A stretch of 64,000 bases of DNA from Purpureocillium takamizusanense (GCF_022605165.1 NC_063069.1:3844001-3908000), one strand, 5' to 3'. Counted from the stretch's first letter, positions 1 through 12,494 are shown. Notes: generated from the sequence alone by a model not told the origin. Numbers and translations are program-made.

Positions 1-1060
1 TCGGAACGGGAAATACCTGGTCCTCAAATGCAGCATTGCCCCTCCCGTCTCACCACGGCCCGGTATTCTACATCCTCGTTCTCCACCGCCTGTCTTGGCC
101 GGACTTTGCGAAACCTGCTTTGGCCGATGATCCGATAAAGCTCATGATATAGCAAAGGAAGTGCCGCTGGCATTATGGCCAATGCGACTTTCATCGACCC
201 GTTCTATAGCTTTGATTGGAGCCGTGGGCGATTGTAAGCTAGTTCGACATCGTGGCGACCTGATGGTATATCGTAGATAGAATGCGAGCTGAGCCTGCCG
301 AGCCTCGCTTGGCCCACAGATCTCCCCGCTGATCGTCGGGAGACCCCTGCAGAACGGATTGTTCAGCCATTCACATGAAGTCATGGACGTACGCGTCGGG
401 AATATCGGTGCCTCGGGTCCGTGGCCCCGACCTTCCCTCCAGCCTCTGAAGGAACGCTTCGTCAAAACAGCACTTCGCTACTAGAGAGCTGCATATATAT
501 TCCCCACGTAGAGAGTGTAACTTCTCCAGCACATCCGGTTATAACCATAGTCTTGTGCGGGAAGAGACTGGACCACTGAGATGAAGTGCCGGCGGAACGC
601 AACGTGAAGTCGTGAGCTCTGTGATCCTGTATTAATAACGTGAGCTTGAGCTCGTCCACCGTACGGGTGCATTCCCATTTGCAGCGCTGCCAGAGCCTAT
701 CGCTGCTCCAGGTGAGAGGTTTGGATGCTCAGGCTCGATATCATGGAGCGTCCCGAAAGCAGATGGAAACGAGACGCGAGCGTGCTTACGATATCACGCA
801 TCGCAGTCAAAGCACGGGAGAGGGTCCTGATGCCCTTATATGGCTCATGCATAGCAGGTGCTTAGTGGATTCTTAACTAGTCTGTTCGGAAATACTAGCT
901 GACTACAGCATGTTCGCGATGCTATCGAAGCTTTCAGTATTGCATGGCGGCTGTAGCACATCAATATTGCTCAATTCACTACCACCACCTTCGTGCTATT
1001 CAGCAAGAATCGTTAGCCTTTTGTCCATTGCAACCCGATATCAAGGGCCAAGTCGCGCGC
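1..1060. other. No supported gene (left edge)
   Basis: Only short open frames without signal peptides, domains or convincing splice sites are present. Base composition is more balanced than in the rest of the window. I see no transposase, tRNA or telomere-type repeat. It includes the 3' flank of the small secreted peptide gene that ends at 1061. Confidence 0.6.
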
Positions 1061-1432
1061 TTACCCATACCACATACGGTGGACACACTTCTTCTGCCCT
1101 GTTCTAAAGTCCTCCCGGCACCTCGAGCATGGCTGGCCCGCGATCATTGGGCATCCTCCGCAGTCGTCATCCGTCGTGCAGTGATCTGACACATCGCGCC
1201 CGGTCCTACCGTACACCCTACGGGGCGCACACCTCCGCTCGTTTGTTCCAAACACCGTACGACACTTCGAGCAGAATTCGCCCACCTTTGTCGAACATCC
1301 TCCGCAGTCATCGTCCGTTACGCAGGAAAATGGTCGTTTGGCTTCTCGTGCCAAAATATTGCTCGTCCCCGGCGGGGTAGCACTGACTAGGCCGGCAAGG
1401 ACGGCAACGGCAATGCTAGTGGCAAACTTCAT
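1061..1432 (-). CDS. Small secreted protein with two tandem six-cysteine repeats
   Basis: Intronless frame of 123 residues. Residues 1-18 form a clear signal peptide (MKFATSIAVAVLAGLVSA), followed by a short pro-like stretch ending in a dibasic KR that could be cut by a Kex2-type protease. The mature part holds two repeats with identical cysteine spacing, C-x5-C-x2-C-x7-C-x2-C-x10-C, each containing TDDDCGGC. Twelve cysteines in all suggest two disulfide-bonded modules. A TATAAA lies 115 nt upstream of the start codon. No family is recognised; the architecture is that of fungal effector-like or antimicrobial-like apoplastic peptides. Secretion is well supported; any role is inference. Confidence 0.8.
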   Translation of the reverse strand: MKFATSIAVAVLAGLVSATPPGTSNILAREAKRPFSCVTDDDCGGCSTKVGEFCSKCRTVFGTNERRCAPRRVYGRTGRDVSDHCTTDDDCGGCPMIAGQPCSRCREDFRTGQKKCVHRMWYG

Positions 1433-1546
1433 TTTCGCAGCTGAATTGAACGCCTTGAGTGATGGTCGTTGAATGGATTGAGACTTGGGAATCGACTTGT
1501 TGATGCAAGTGAGGCACAGTTGTTACAAGAGCACAGCCCAATCGCC

Positions 1547-1552
1547 TTTATA
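1547..1552 (-). promoter_or_regulatory. TATA box of the two-repeat secreted peptide gene
   Basis: On the minus strand the sequence reads TATAAA, embedded in GATATAAAGG, 115 nt upstream of the ATG at 1432. The interval is A/C-rich, as expected for a short fungal leader. Confidence 0.55.
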
Positions 1553-2777
1553 TCCTCGGTAGAATCATTCACGCACCCCATATGTCTAATTTCCCATAGC
1601 ACTATTTCCTCAACCCCGCTTGCATTACACAGACGGAACATAACCCACCGTGGAAGATGACGCAACGAAAATGCACGCTCGGGCGATAGCTATCAGGCAA
1701 CCATTCACCCAGCTCTTCGTAAATCATACCATACACCTCCACTTATCATAGCGCTCGTCACGTTAGCTCATGTAGGCTCACTATAGTCTTCAAGCACTTA
1801 TCACGCGTACTTATCACGCAGCCCCATTTCATATGCTTTAGGGTTCTGCCTGATTTATGCATTGGCTCGCCGGTAATGCGGAATGAAAACGATCCTTCCG
1901 GCTTTAGTGACACGATAGAACTCGATGGCATCGATGTAGACGAGCTGGGACTGCTCAAAAAGGAGATTTGGCTACCGTTTCTTTAGTTTCGTCGGTACGT
2001 GGCTTGCTTGGATATAGTCTACCTCTACATTATAGACTACGCAGTTTCTCGCCAGAGCCGATCCCGTAAAGCTTCATTGGCGCTACGAAACCGAGAAAAC
2101 TCGATGGCAAGCGTGACGATAACCAACAATGTTCAACTCGCTTATCTCGTGGTGCGAGCGAGAAATGTTGCTTATTCCGTCCCCTGCTCTATTCTCGAGA
2201 CGGCGGAAACCCTTCTTCCGAAGGTGAGAGCCCGGAGGGCCACATGCTGTGAGCTACGCAATGAATAATACATCCAGTTAAGAACGAACACAACGCACTT
2301 TCTGGGCGTCACAAATGACAGTACGCTGACGGCTCGGCATTATTCGAGCGTTGGCGACATGTTTTCATGCCTTTCTGTGGGGCAGCGAAATGCAGACTCG
2401 TCTCACCGCGGGGATAGGTCTCATCGCCGCTCACCACTCGTACCGAGTGCCCCGCCTTTTGAAAGGAGGTCTAATAAGACGCGTATTGCCGTTTACTAAT
2501 GCTAGTAGTTCAGGCAACGTTGTCTATCGCACGCACTGCCTTATCTCCGACTAATTATAGACTTATTTCTGAATTTCAATGTAATGAGACTACTATATCC
2601 CAGTATGACAACGGAAGGATGATTGGGATACTAGAGCGGAATAGCAAGTTTAGCTCTACTGTATGTTATTCAAACAACTGCTATATACCCCACATCGTAG
2701 CGGGTCATTAAGGAACCAAGGGTCATGACGAATTAATGCATCTCGCTGAGATCAAGCGTCATGCGGGAGTAGTTGCT
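1553..2777. other. Intergenic, no gene seen
   Basis: Relatively AT-rich sequence with only short frames. The left part is the upstream region of the secreted-peptide gene and the right part is the 3' flank of the 884-residue protein. No repeat family or RNA gene was recognised. Confidence 0.5.
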
Positions 2778-5432
2778 TTATTTTTCTTTCAACACAAAAG
2801 TCCCCCGAACCCAGCCAAAGTGCCTATTCAGTCTCCTGCCGAAGCGTCTCGCCAGCACAAACGGTATCTTGCCGTGGGGATGTGGCTCGTGGAACTGGAT
2901 TCGGCTTTGATCGGATGCATTGACTCGCTGGAACTGCCAGACGGACCCGTAAAGCTTCTCCGCAGTGAACAGGCCTGTGGAGGTCATGGCATGCAGGAAG
3001 TCGTTCCACGGCATTTCTCCCGGGTGAGACGACACGGTCGGGTCAAAGAAGAGCGTGTTGAACACTTTGAGGTCTCGAGCGCCCACGAAAACAGGTGGGG
3101 GATCATTGGCAGTCCTATCCGACGGAAGCTCGGGATCGGGATCGCTCTTTGCGCTCGATGCAATCCCTTTCGTCTTTACCTTTAACTTCGGCAGGTCGTT
3201 AGGCTCGGCAACCATTGCTTTCCCCGGAGACTCAAAATACAGAGTGGATAACGGCCTATAAATGAGCGCGGCATTCGCGTGACCGGCTTCTGGTGATCCT
3301 TGTTCTGGTCTCTCAGTCGTCATCACGGGCTCGTCCACCCACTCTTGTGTGCGTTGCAAACTGCGGTCTCGCGACAGTAGCTTCCCTGTCGCGGTTTCGT
3401 CTAGCTTTCCGCACGAGTTGTAAACGAGCTGGTCGATGGTCGTCCAGAACCTGTCGAGGCTTTTCTCTGCATGACGCAATACCTCTGTGATCTCCCGGGT
3501 GCGCCGCTTCTCGGATGGATAGGCAAACTTCCTGTCAGAAGGATCGCCAAGCTTTGCGGCCAGAGTGAGGTGCTTCTCTCCCACAGCCGACCTCATTTTC
3601 ACCCATGAGCCGGTGCGCCTAGCATATTCCTTCTTAAAGCCATCCTCTCGATCAACCAAAGCTGAGTCGAAGGCTCGAGACCATGGTTGAAATTGCTCGA
3701 GTTGAGCCAAGCATTGTGAGACAATAGACAAGGTACTGACCGCGTTAGAAAGGTGCGACGTCAGCAGCTCGTTTGCCTCGGGCTCTGCCTGAAGTAACCT
3801 CTCTAGCTCGTCCAAAGCAGCAGGCAGGCCGATCCAAAGCAGGCCCATTCCGTCCTCGCACAACAGGCGGAGAAGCCAGAGTAGTTCTCCGGTAATTTTT
3901 GTCATCTTGACGCCCGGTTTCGAAGCAACAGCGATGGCAGTCGACGCGACAGTTGCAGGTGGCTCGCGAACAAAGAATCTGCGCCATGGCGGCGATGCCA
4001 GAACGGATGCCTTCAGAACGTCCAACGGACCCTTGGCCGCCTGGGTAAGGTAATGACGAAACTTGAGCATCGGCGCGAGCAATTCTTCCGGGAGGCCGCC
4101 CGCTGGGGACAGCTTCGCCGAGTATTTTGAGAAGATTGGCAGCAAGGCCTCGGCCTGCGCCTTGAGCTCGGCAAATATCTCGAGGTCTAGATAGGCGCCT
4201 GCCACAGCATTGCCAATGATGCGCGCCCAAAAGATGCTGTCTTTGCCCGGTCGAAGTGTTGGGTGGATATCGCCCTTTGTATCCCTGATCATTTCCTGCC
4301 GATGCTCCTTGAACTCAGCCAAGTGCTCTGCAAAGTACCCTGGATCTTCTCGCAGGGCCCATACGTGGTCCTCTGCAGCAGAAGCCCGGGCTCGGAGTAA
4401 GTTCACCATTCGTTCGAGATCCAAATGCGCGGGCACACGATACGGTGTCTCTGCCGCTAAGACTGCCAGAGACTCAAAGCTGTCAGCGTCCCTTTCGCCC
4501 TTCAGCCGTGGCTCTGGCAGCAGAGGGAACGCGTTGGTTGCCAGGTCATCGGCTGATATGTCATGTAGAACAATCTGACAGCATTTCACCAGGAAGTCCA
4601 AAACCCGTTCTTGGGCCTCGAGAACGAACAGGCCCTCGCCGGGTAGAGCTTGCATCCGAGAGCACATCCAGCCAAATGCATCCTTATGCTCATGCCATCC
4701 AAGCAGCTTACCATATTCGGATTTATTTGATGATTCGACGAAGATGATCATGACATAGCCGTTGAGGAACACGGGCGTGATGGCCCCGCTTGTCCGGCCG
4801 AGACGCATTGCTTCGAAATCGGCGCCAGCAAACTCGGACGGGTGATGGCGGCCTCTGGCATTGAGCATAAGCAGCAGGGTCTTTGGCTTAGCCAAGTCCT
4901 CCTGATTGATATAGGGCCACATGTAGTAGTCTTTGTATTTGGTCGCCCCCGTTTTCCGCTTCTCGGAGGACTCCCGACGGAAGGCGTCGAAATCTGGTCG
5001 ATGCACGGACGCCATGCCAGGCCCCCACGCCGTGGCGAGGACTTCGAGACGCTGCTTCTTTTTTTTCTTGGTCCATCGCGACTGGATCGTGGCCTCGTGG
5101 CGCTCAAGGATGGCGCGCAGTCTGTCATGAAGTGCGAATATGCGGTCCCGGCGCTGCCGCGCCTCCAATCGAATCTCGACTGGGGACTTTGACTGCACAC
5201 CTTCAATACCAAATAGTTTACTAATGGCGGTTGGATCGGAGAAATCGATGCCTTGTAGGGCAAGCTGGTCAAGGCCGTCGGGGTCGAAGGACCTGGCGTT
5301 GGATGAGAACGGATCGAACGATGGTCTGGTCTCAGCTCCATAATTGCATGAGTCGACGACGAGTGGACGCCAGCTGTTCAATGTTGTGCGAAATGTAGGG
5401 GGGTGTAGTGCACTGAGAACTGGAGGGGCCAT
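2778..5432 (-). CDS. Conserved fungal protein of unknown function with HicA-like C-terminal domain
   Basis: Single uninterrupted frame of 884 residues, no signal peptide or membrane segments. The N-terminal part (about 75-290) has a basic coiled region (RWTKKKKKQRLE) followed by a conserved-looking block (MWPYINQEDL, LLLMLNARGRHHPSEF, FLNGYVMIIF). I associate this layout with a large Pezizomycotina family that has no assigned function. The middle is mostly helical. The last 80 residues (PWNDFLHAM, KLYGSVWQF, FHEPHPHGKIP, ARRFGRRLNRHFGW) resemble the HicA RNA-binding fold in order and spacing, but the GSH motif reads GSV. Function is unknown; nucleic-acid binding is inference. Confidence 0.8.
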   Translation of the reverse strand: MAPPVLSALHPPTFRTTLNSWRPLVVDSCNYGAETRPSFDPFSSNARSFDPDGLDQLALQGIDFSDPTAISKLFGIEGVQSKSPVEIRLEARQRRDRIFALHDRLRAILERHEATIQSRWTKKKKKQRLEVLATAWGPGMASVHRPDFDAFRRESSEKRKTGATKYKDYYMWPYINQEDLAKPKTLLLMLNARGRHHPSEFAGADFEAMRLGRTSGAITPVFLNGYVMIIFVESSNKSEYGKLLGWHEHKDAFGWMCSRMQALPGEGLFVLEAQERVLDFLVKCCQIVLHDISADDLATNAFPLLPEPRLKGERDADSFESLAVLAAETPYRVPAHLDLERMVNLLRARASAAEDHVWALREDPGYFAEHLAEFKEHRQEMIRDTKGDIHPTLRPGKDSIFWARIIGNAVAGAYLDLEIFAELKAQAEALLPIFSKYSAKLSPAGGLPEELLAPMLKFRHYLTQAAKGPLDVLKASVLASPPWRRFFVREPPATVASTAIAVASKPGVKMTKITGELLWLLRLLCEDGMGLLWIGLPAALDELERLLQAEPEANELLTSHLSNAVSTLSIVSQCLAQLEQFQPWSRAFDSALVDREDGFKKEYARRTGSWVKMRSAVGEKHLTLAAKLGDPSDRKFAYPSEKRRTREITEVLRHAEKSLDRFWTTIDQLVYNSCGKLDETATGKLLSRDRSLQRTQEWVDEPVMTTERPEQGSPEAGHANAALIYRPLSTLYFESPGKAMVAEPNDLPKLKVKTKGIASSAKSDPDPELPSDRTANDPPPVFVGARDLKVFNTLFFDPTVSSHPGEMPWNDFLHAMTSTGLFTAEKLYGSVWQFQRVNASDQSRIQFHEPHPHGKIPFVLARRFGRRLNRHFGWVRGTFVLKEK

Positions 5433-6007
5433 GTCTATTATAACAACGAGAGACGTCCGGTGTATTGCGCCGAGGAGGCGCTGTCGTGCAGGGGCTCCTC
5501 TGGGACTAATTTATATGTACAGATACTTCACGTATACCCCGCAGACCCCAATTCCCTCCAGTAAACGAGGCTGTTCTGCGGAAGTCAAAGAAAATGAGAC
5601 TTGAGGAGGCGCGGGCGCGGACTGTGCCCGACACTGGCCACGATGTGGGTGGGTACCCGACAGGGGGCTTTGGCTAAAATACAGGCGGTCGACATAGAAA
5701 TTAGGGTCATTCAAGGTAGTTACTCATGCAGCATCTACGTATAAATAGGGCGCCCCTGCGAGACAGGGCTCCTCAACGCAATGCGTCTCTTGTTGATGCA
5801 ACCCCTGCCTTTCGCACAACACCTGAGGTTACTGCGAACGACGTCATAGACCAACGTCTGGTGCTGTGCCTTTCGAGTCTGCTGAGATCCCTCGATGCTC
5901 ATTGTTTGGCCTTGTTGAAGTTGGGGTCTTCGTGATCTGATCGCAACCTCGGAATACTGCCTGAGTCGGCCTCGCCTCCGATCCCGACGTGGGTGCCCTA
6001 ATCCACG
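5433..6007. other. Intergenic, promoter side of the 884-residue protein gene
   Basis: Contains the upstream region of the gene starting at 5432 and the 3' flank of the GH55 gene ending at 6008. No additional gene supported. Confidence 0.5.
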
Positions 6008-9000
6008 TCATACAAGCTGTTGGACGCAGGTACCAGGCGCTCTACCCTTGGACGGAACGTCGAGGACGGAAATCTGCGCCCACTGCACACCACCCGTCGT
6101 GGCAAGGTTGTCCAACGAACTCACCACCTTACCGTCAACCGCCAGCACATTCTCCGCGCCGATTCCAATAATGTGTTGCAAGCGATTGTTATCATAGTTG
6201 CCGTCGAGCCACCAGAGAGTCTTTTGGCACGCGTGCTTGGCCACGCAGTCCTGGGCATACGTCCTGAACCAGGAGTACGTCCCTGCCCCGCCGATGTGCA
6301 CATTCTGACATCCTTGCATCATGACCGCCCACGATTCATCGCAGCCGCCTGTTGTCGTATCGTTGCAGGCGTAGCTGGGATCGCCGGGCAGTCGGCCGAC
6401 GTCGTTCTGGAAAGGCGCAGGAGGGGGCGGGGTCGGCTGGTAGTATGGCGCCTCCGTCTGTATCATGGTGGTGAAGATGTTCCGGGCCTTGAAGAAATTA
6501 TACTGATAGTAGACACTGTGCTCGGAAGCTGTGCCATATAGCCAAGTCGGGCCTTTGCTCTCAATCAGGAACCCTCGGGCGCTGTATACAGAGACCTGGG
6601 GGTTGTCGTTGACCGCAGAGTCGAGGTCCTCGTCGTCCGCCATGTGGTCAGCGACCCACAACCACATATTGTCCAGATAAGCCGAAGCCTTGGAGGTGAG
6701 GTGGAATAGTAGACTCGCCGCCTTGCAGCTGTCTGGATTGGGGCCACTTTTGAGGGCCGGGCATTCTCTCGGTGTGAGCTCCGTGCCCGTGGCTCCACCA
6801 ACTCGAGCGTGGACATCCCACAGCGCAGCGGCACCGGGACCGCTCGCCTTCACGTTCCATTGCATGAGGACGACGCCTGCAGTGCCGCCTTTCGTCGTGA
6901 GGATGAGGTCTTGTATCTCAACGGACCCCACGTCACCAACGTTGCCCACCTTGAGCATCGGGCGTGGATTCCCTGGATCAGAAAACTTGTCGCCAGTAGC
7001 CGCAAACTGAGCCCAGGCCTCGCCGACGACCTTGGCGTTTTTCGGTATAGTTACCGTGTCTGTCAACATGTAAGTTCCTGAGTCGACATAAATGATCTTG
7101 CTCCCATCGCCGTATCGGTTGAAGGTGGCCTGTGCGGCAGCTGTGTCATCGGTGCTCCCGTCTCCCTTTGCCCCGCCATCCTTGAGGTGCACAAAGTCGG
7201 CGACAGTCTTGTCCTCGTATTGCGCTCGTAGTCGCTCAAAATAGGGAGGGACTTGTAATCCCTCGACTGCTTCGCCGAGCAGGGCTTTCTTGCGATGGTA
7301 CTCTACTGAGCCAGCCTGCCAGGAGCGGATACCCTTCTGGTAGACGGGACCAACAACCCACTGGGAAAAAACGGCATTGTGTTAGAGTACTTTCGTAGTT
7401 GCCGCTTCGGGTGAAATGTGCTCAAGCACACTGGGGCACTAAGACTCACGCTCCTATGGTAGCCGGCTGCTAGCAGCTGCTTGCCTGTATGATCGGCGAT
7501 GTTGCCACCCAGCAGAACGTTGTCGAGGACGACGCCAGTGGTTCCAGTCCCAGGAGCCGCGTCGGGTGTTTTGAGAATAATTGCTGAGGTTTTGATGTCG
7601 GAGAAGGTCGAGTCAATGAATGAAATAGACCCGACTTGGTTGCTGCCATCGGCACCAACAAGTCGGAATCCCACGTCTGCGCCGTTTACTTTGACTGACT
7701 TCCATACCCAACCCCAGTCCCATGTGATCTGAGCCGCCGTCTTGCAGCCGTTGAATGTCATACGCACGGCACTGAATTGCTGGTTTCCGCCATCTGCACG
7801 GGAAGGGAAGATGAGGCCCAAGGTCAGTCGTGGGGGGCCAGCTGCACAAGGGGTGACAAGACGCACAGAAGCCAAAGTTACCACCCGTGAAGGTAACATC
7901 CGACAGGACGCCTCCGCTTCCGTTTTCGGCAAACATGCCTTGTTGGGTCTATAAAATTGTCAGAGACATGCCGTTCCTTGTATATCAAGTCCCGACCTAC
8001 CGTTCCGGTCTTCGCAATGAGCTCGACATTCTGAATCGTCGTTGCCTGCGCTACCTGATAGTGAACAGCGCAAACATAGGCATTGGCATTTGTGTCCGTG
8101 ATATCAATGCGGATGTTCCGAATCTGGCTATAAAATCGCGAGGTGTTGATGTAGTACTCATTGTCGTTACCGTCGGGCCCTTTACCCCCGACGTAAACGT
8201 CCGTGGACAAGACTCCAAGACCAACAAAACTTGGGGCAGCCTTGAGGACAGGCCAATAATTTGCATCGCCAATAATTTGTGTGCCAATGAGAACTGCGAT
8301 GCTGCTGGAAATGAGATACGTGCCAGGTGGGAAGTACACGATAGCAGTCTTGGTCGTTGAGCCGCTGCATTTCTCCCCGCAGCGTTTGCCATCGGTAATG
8401 GCTTTGTTGATAGCGGCAGTGGAGTCCTGGTCATTGGATTAGTGTTGTCTTAACAATAATTTGAAGCAGCAAGTATCTTCAAGCTCAAGCGAAAAGCCCC
8501 CGAACTACACTCACCGTTTTACCAGTGGGATCAGCGCCGTAATCAGTGACAACGTTGCGAAACACCTAATCGCATGTTCTGTTAGCACATGCCCTCACAT
8601 TGCTTGGCACGCCATGAAAACCATACTTTGTAGCTGGTATCGTTGCCCCAGGGGACTGTGCCTTTTCGGTCTAGGCCTTCCATCCAAAATCTGGTCTCAC
8701 GCTTCGGCACAGACGGCGATGGCCCGGCGGCAGCTTCAACATTGGCAATCAACGCGGCCGCTTTGGCGATCTCCGAGGTGACGTCAAGCAGAGGAGGCGT
8801 CGCGCCCGACGAGCCGTCCCGCTTGCGACCCTTGGACGTAGGTTTGAGTGTGTACTTGTTTCGGGCGGGGTGGTCTAAGCGCGCCTTGTTCAGTCTCGAC
8901 ATGTCCTTGATGGCGCGGTCGACGATGCTTCGTGCAGCTGCAATGTCGGCCGCCGCCGCCGCCACATGGACGGATGGGACGGGCTGGGTTCCGGCATCAC

Positions 9001-9124
9001 CACGCGCGAGCAGCACGCCTCCTCCACGTGCGAGTTCTTCCCCGGGCCCTCTGATAGCGTGGCCTGCAAAGACCTGCAGTAGCAAAGCCGCCCAAGGCAA
9101 CACAAATAGAAAGCCTCGCCCCAT
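6008..9124 (-). CDS. Secreted GH55-type exo-beta-1,3-glucanase
   Basis: Six exons by splice consensus and phase: 9124-8627, 8565-8515, 8426-8001, 7948-7867, 7793-7450, 7360-6008, giving 917 residues. An N-terminal signal peptide (WAALLLQVFAGHA) shows secretion. Two right-handed beta-helix (pectate-lyase-3-like) halves are visible: the first with YGADPTGKTDST, VYFPPGTYLIS and YGGNQQF, the second with DGGAKGDGSTDDTAA and YVDSGTYMLTDTV. This twin-helix layout is characteristic of GH55 enzymes, which release glucose from laminarin-type beta-1,3-glucan. Likely roles are nutrition, wall remodelling or mycoparasitism. The region of residues about 25-150 is less conserved in appearance. The catalytic glutamate could not be pinned down by eye. 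Confidence 0.88.
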
Positions 9125-11080
9125 GTTGAAATACGCGGGCTAGCTACGTGTCTAGACGCCTTGGTAAATTTTACACCTGAACAAACAAGCGGTCCCGAGT
9201 TGCCATCTTATAAGGACTGGCAGTGATGGCGTAGAGGGCCTGGACTCGAGTCTGGGCCAGGCCATCTTGCACCCCTGATAGTCCTTGCAATTGTCTTACT
9301 GATCGCTCCGCATGGCAGATTCATCATCGTCACCGCACGCAGCCAACCAACAGCCCCGGCCAACCAGCCTTCGTGACACAAGCTTGAATTACTGTATGGA
9401 GACTCACGGTTTGCAAATTGAACACTGCGGATAATGCGACTTGTACGGATTGTACTTCGTACATGGCTACGAAATACATGCACAAGGGAACGAATACCTC
9501 ATTGTGCCCAATTGACCAAGTGGAGGCCCGACTCGCTCATACTACGATGATGTTACTCTTCAGCGATGACATTTGACACCATGCCGAGACTCCCCTTCCC
9601 CTGTTGCCCCACAGTCCTCTCGTTGCCCGTATTACCGATTGATGTTATCCTAACTTATGTACTTTATGTACAGTATACTACTTGTCCTAAATTCGCCTTT
9701 GCACTACTTGTCGTGCCATGAGAACCGGCTCAACGCATCCAGTTGTAGTCGCCATGGTCCTATGTCCAGGCTCTTGTCCTCTGTACGTGGCACTGAAGGA
9801 AGCGTCTTGCCAGCTCCCGTTCGCCGCCTTCACACCTCTGTCGGATCGGGTTTGGGAGCACGTAGACTTGTCATTCGGCCCGGATCCCAAATCTTGCAGA
9901 GCTATTGGACGCCACGAAGATGGTGACCTTGGGGTGAGCTAGTGATTGCGTTGTTCCTTGGGCACTATGTGCGCGCCGCGACAGTTTGGGAAAAGACAGC
10001 CTTTTCACGCACCTTTAACACGGCATGAAAATGGGTACGAAGTAACGGCCGCTGTACATAGTTCGTTGTGGCACGGCTCGGGGCCGACCAGACGCCCCCC
10101 TCTCCGTCCGTCCGTCGACGAACTCAGTGGATCTCGGCTGCAGAAAGTCGTGTGACCAAGTTTGAAATCCGGTAGGGTTGGGAACCATTTGCTGCAGACA
10201 CTCATTTATTGATGCAAGGCGTTTGCTAGCGACACAGTCCAACGTCGGCGGGAAGCCCCCAGGCTTTCAAATTGGCCGAATCTTGCAGCCCCTAACCAAC
10301 GACGTGCGGCGCACTTCGATTCTGCCCCCTGTCTCGCACCACCCTTTCTACATCGTACGTGCACAACTATTGCACGTAGGGTTCTGATGTGCGGAAAGCC
10401 CAGAAGCCGCGTTCTCTCTGCCTTTTTGCTGCCAAGTCATAGAGAAGGTTGAGGTGACATTGTGCCTTAGGCTGCAGTCGCGCCGACTGTTGGCCGTGAT
10501 TCTCATGCCACCGTCCATGACAGTCGTGGGCCGCCCCGAATATTCAACGTTCTTGCCTCTGTGACGTGCATGAGGTCGGGCCGATCCTGAGAGGCGCGAG
10601 ACTTGGCCCGTAGGCGAGCAAACAAGCCGGGATCGTACCGCATCGGAGGCCCTGCAGTTACATGACTGTGCTGCCCATCGCCCACGCTGCAAAGTACTCT
10701 CTCCAGCCCGCGATACCGGCTCTTAGGTCAGAACTGGTCCATTGTGCTGTAGATGTGCGAAGAAACAACGTTCAAGCACAAACCCCGCCGCGGAGTCGCG
10801 GCCGAAAGTTGTAGCCAAGTTTTGGATAGACCTGGCTAGACAGATCGCTCGAGCTTCTTTACATGCCTGGCCGTGGCTCATGAGATATAACGCTTGTGCT
10901 GAACTGGGCGTCACGGGGTAGAGGGGTCAACAAATCTCATTAGACACCTGACTCTGACAACCTCATGCGTGCACGAAATACCGGGCCTGCCGAGTATACA
11001 AAGGCTGGTATTACTGTCCTTCAAGGCGACTTCTCCATGTCCATGACGAAATACAAGGAATTAATTCGTCAATTTGACCA
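9125..11080. other. Intergenic, about 2 kb without a gene
   Basis: Upstream region of the GH55 gene and 3' flank of the P450 gene. Open frames are short and lack recognisable features; no tRNA-like A/B box pair was seen. Confidence 0.5.
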
Positions 11081-12494
11081 TCACCAGCCATCCACAACGC
11101 GAACAAGCATTTCCATCCCGCCCTCAGGCTTCGCCACCACACTGGGGTTGATGCGGATGTTTCTCTCATCCAGCAGTGACTTGTCCTTCAGTTCGAAAGA
11201 GAACCTCCCAATCCACGAGGCTAATAGGCACGCAAGCTCCGACTTGGCAAAGCTGCCGCCAATGCAGCTATGTGGCCCGTGAAGAAACGTCATGAAGGCA
11301 TAGTTGCTCGTCGCTCCTCCGCTACCGGCGTTTGTCGCGCTCGTTCCTCCGTGTTCGGGGCTTAGCCACCGCTCGGGCTTGAACTCGTGCGCGTCGGGCC
11401 CCCAGAGCTTCGGGTCCGTATTCGTCGTCCATGGCACCAGCACCAGCAACGTGTCCTTGGGGATGAATTGGTTCTGAATGGTAATGTCGTGGTTGGCGAC
11501 TCGAATGGATTGCGCGACAGGGCTGTTGGTTCGGAGCACCTCGCTGCACACAGCATTGAGATACGGCATCCCGTCAATGACGGCGCTCGTAATCTCGACG
11601 TCGCTATCGGCAGATGGCAAGTTGTCGCGCACCTCCTTGCGGAGGCGCTCCTGCATGTCGGGGTATTTGGCCATGAAGTAGGTCGCCCAGATGAGCGACG
11701 ATGCGGTGGTCTCATGACCCGCAGACAAGAATGTCATGGTCTGATCGACGAGAGCATCCTCGGAGAAAAGGCGGCTTCCAAGAGCGACTGTGAGGATGTC
11801 GACGCCGGCATCTTTGTTGTTGTCCAGCAGTTGCCGCTTCTTGCGAATCAAGTCACGAGAAACGCCCCGGATGTGCTGCGATGCCCTTGCCGCGTTCCTG
11901 ACCCTCTTCAACGGCAGGTTATCCATGATAAAATCGGGCAGGAACGCGCGAAGACCAAGCAGAGGCATGTCGGCCGGAGACGGCTGGAGATGCTCGTAAC
12001 TTTGCGCGAGCGGGCTCTTGGCGTTCTTGATGGATCCAAAGTCAACGCCGACACCAGCCAGGCCGATGATGTCCAAAGCACATCTCGCAGTCCATGGCGC
12101 GATGTCGATTTCTGCGACACCTTTTTCACCGCACACCGCTGTGATGGCTTGCACTGACTCCCGAGACTTGGCCCAGAAGATTGGGTAGAGGTCCTTGATG
12201 TGGCGGTACGAGAACGCGGGCAGCATGTCCCGCCTCTGCGTCTTGTGCTCGTCCCCTTCGACCGTGAGGAGGCCCCAGCCGATGACGAAGGCAAGAAACT
12301 TGCGCGCAAACTCGGGCTTCTCAAAGCTGTAGCACTTGGTGACCAGAATCTCCGATAGGGCCTGTGGCGAATTGACAATCACCATCTCCTGGTTGAAGTG
12401 CCACAAAATACGAAGCAGGCCGTCGTTGGGTACTTCCGAGATCCTGAAGCTGCGCGTTAGCACATGGTCTCGGGAGCCAGCCAGCCGAACCTAA

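Noticed and set aside
1..5432. RIP-degraded transposon or subtelomere at the left end
   Set aside because: The segment is less GC-rich, but I saw no transposase remnants, long direct or inverted repeats, or telomeric TTAGGG arrays, and the two genes in it are intact.
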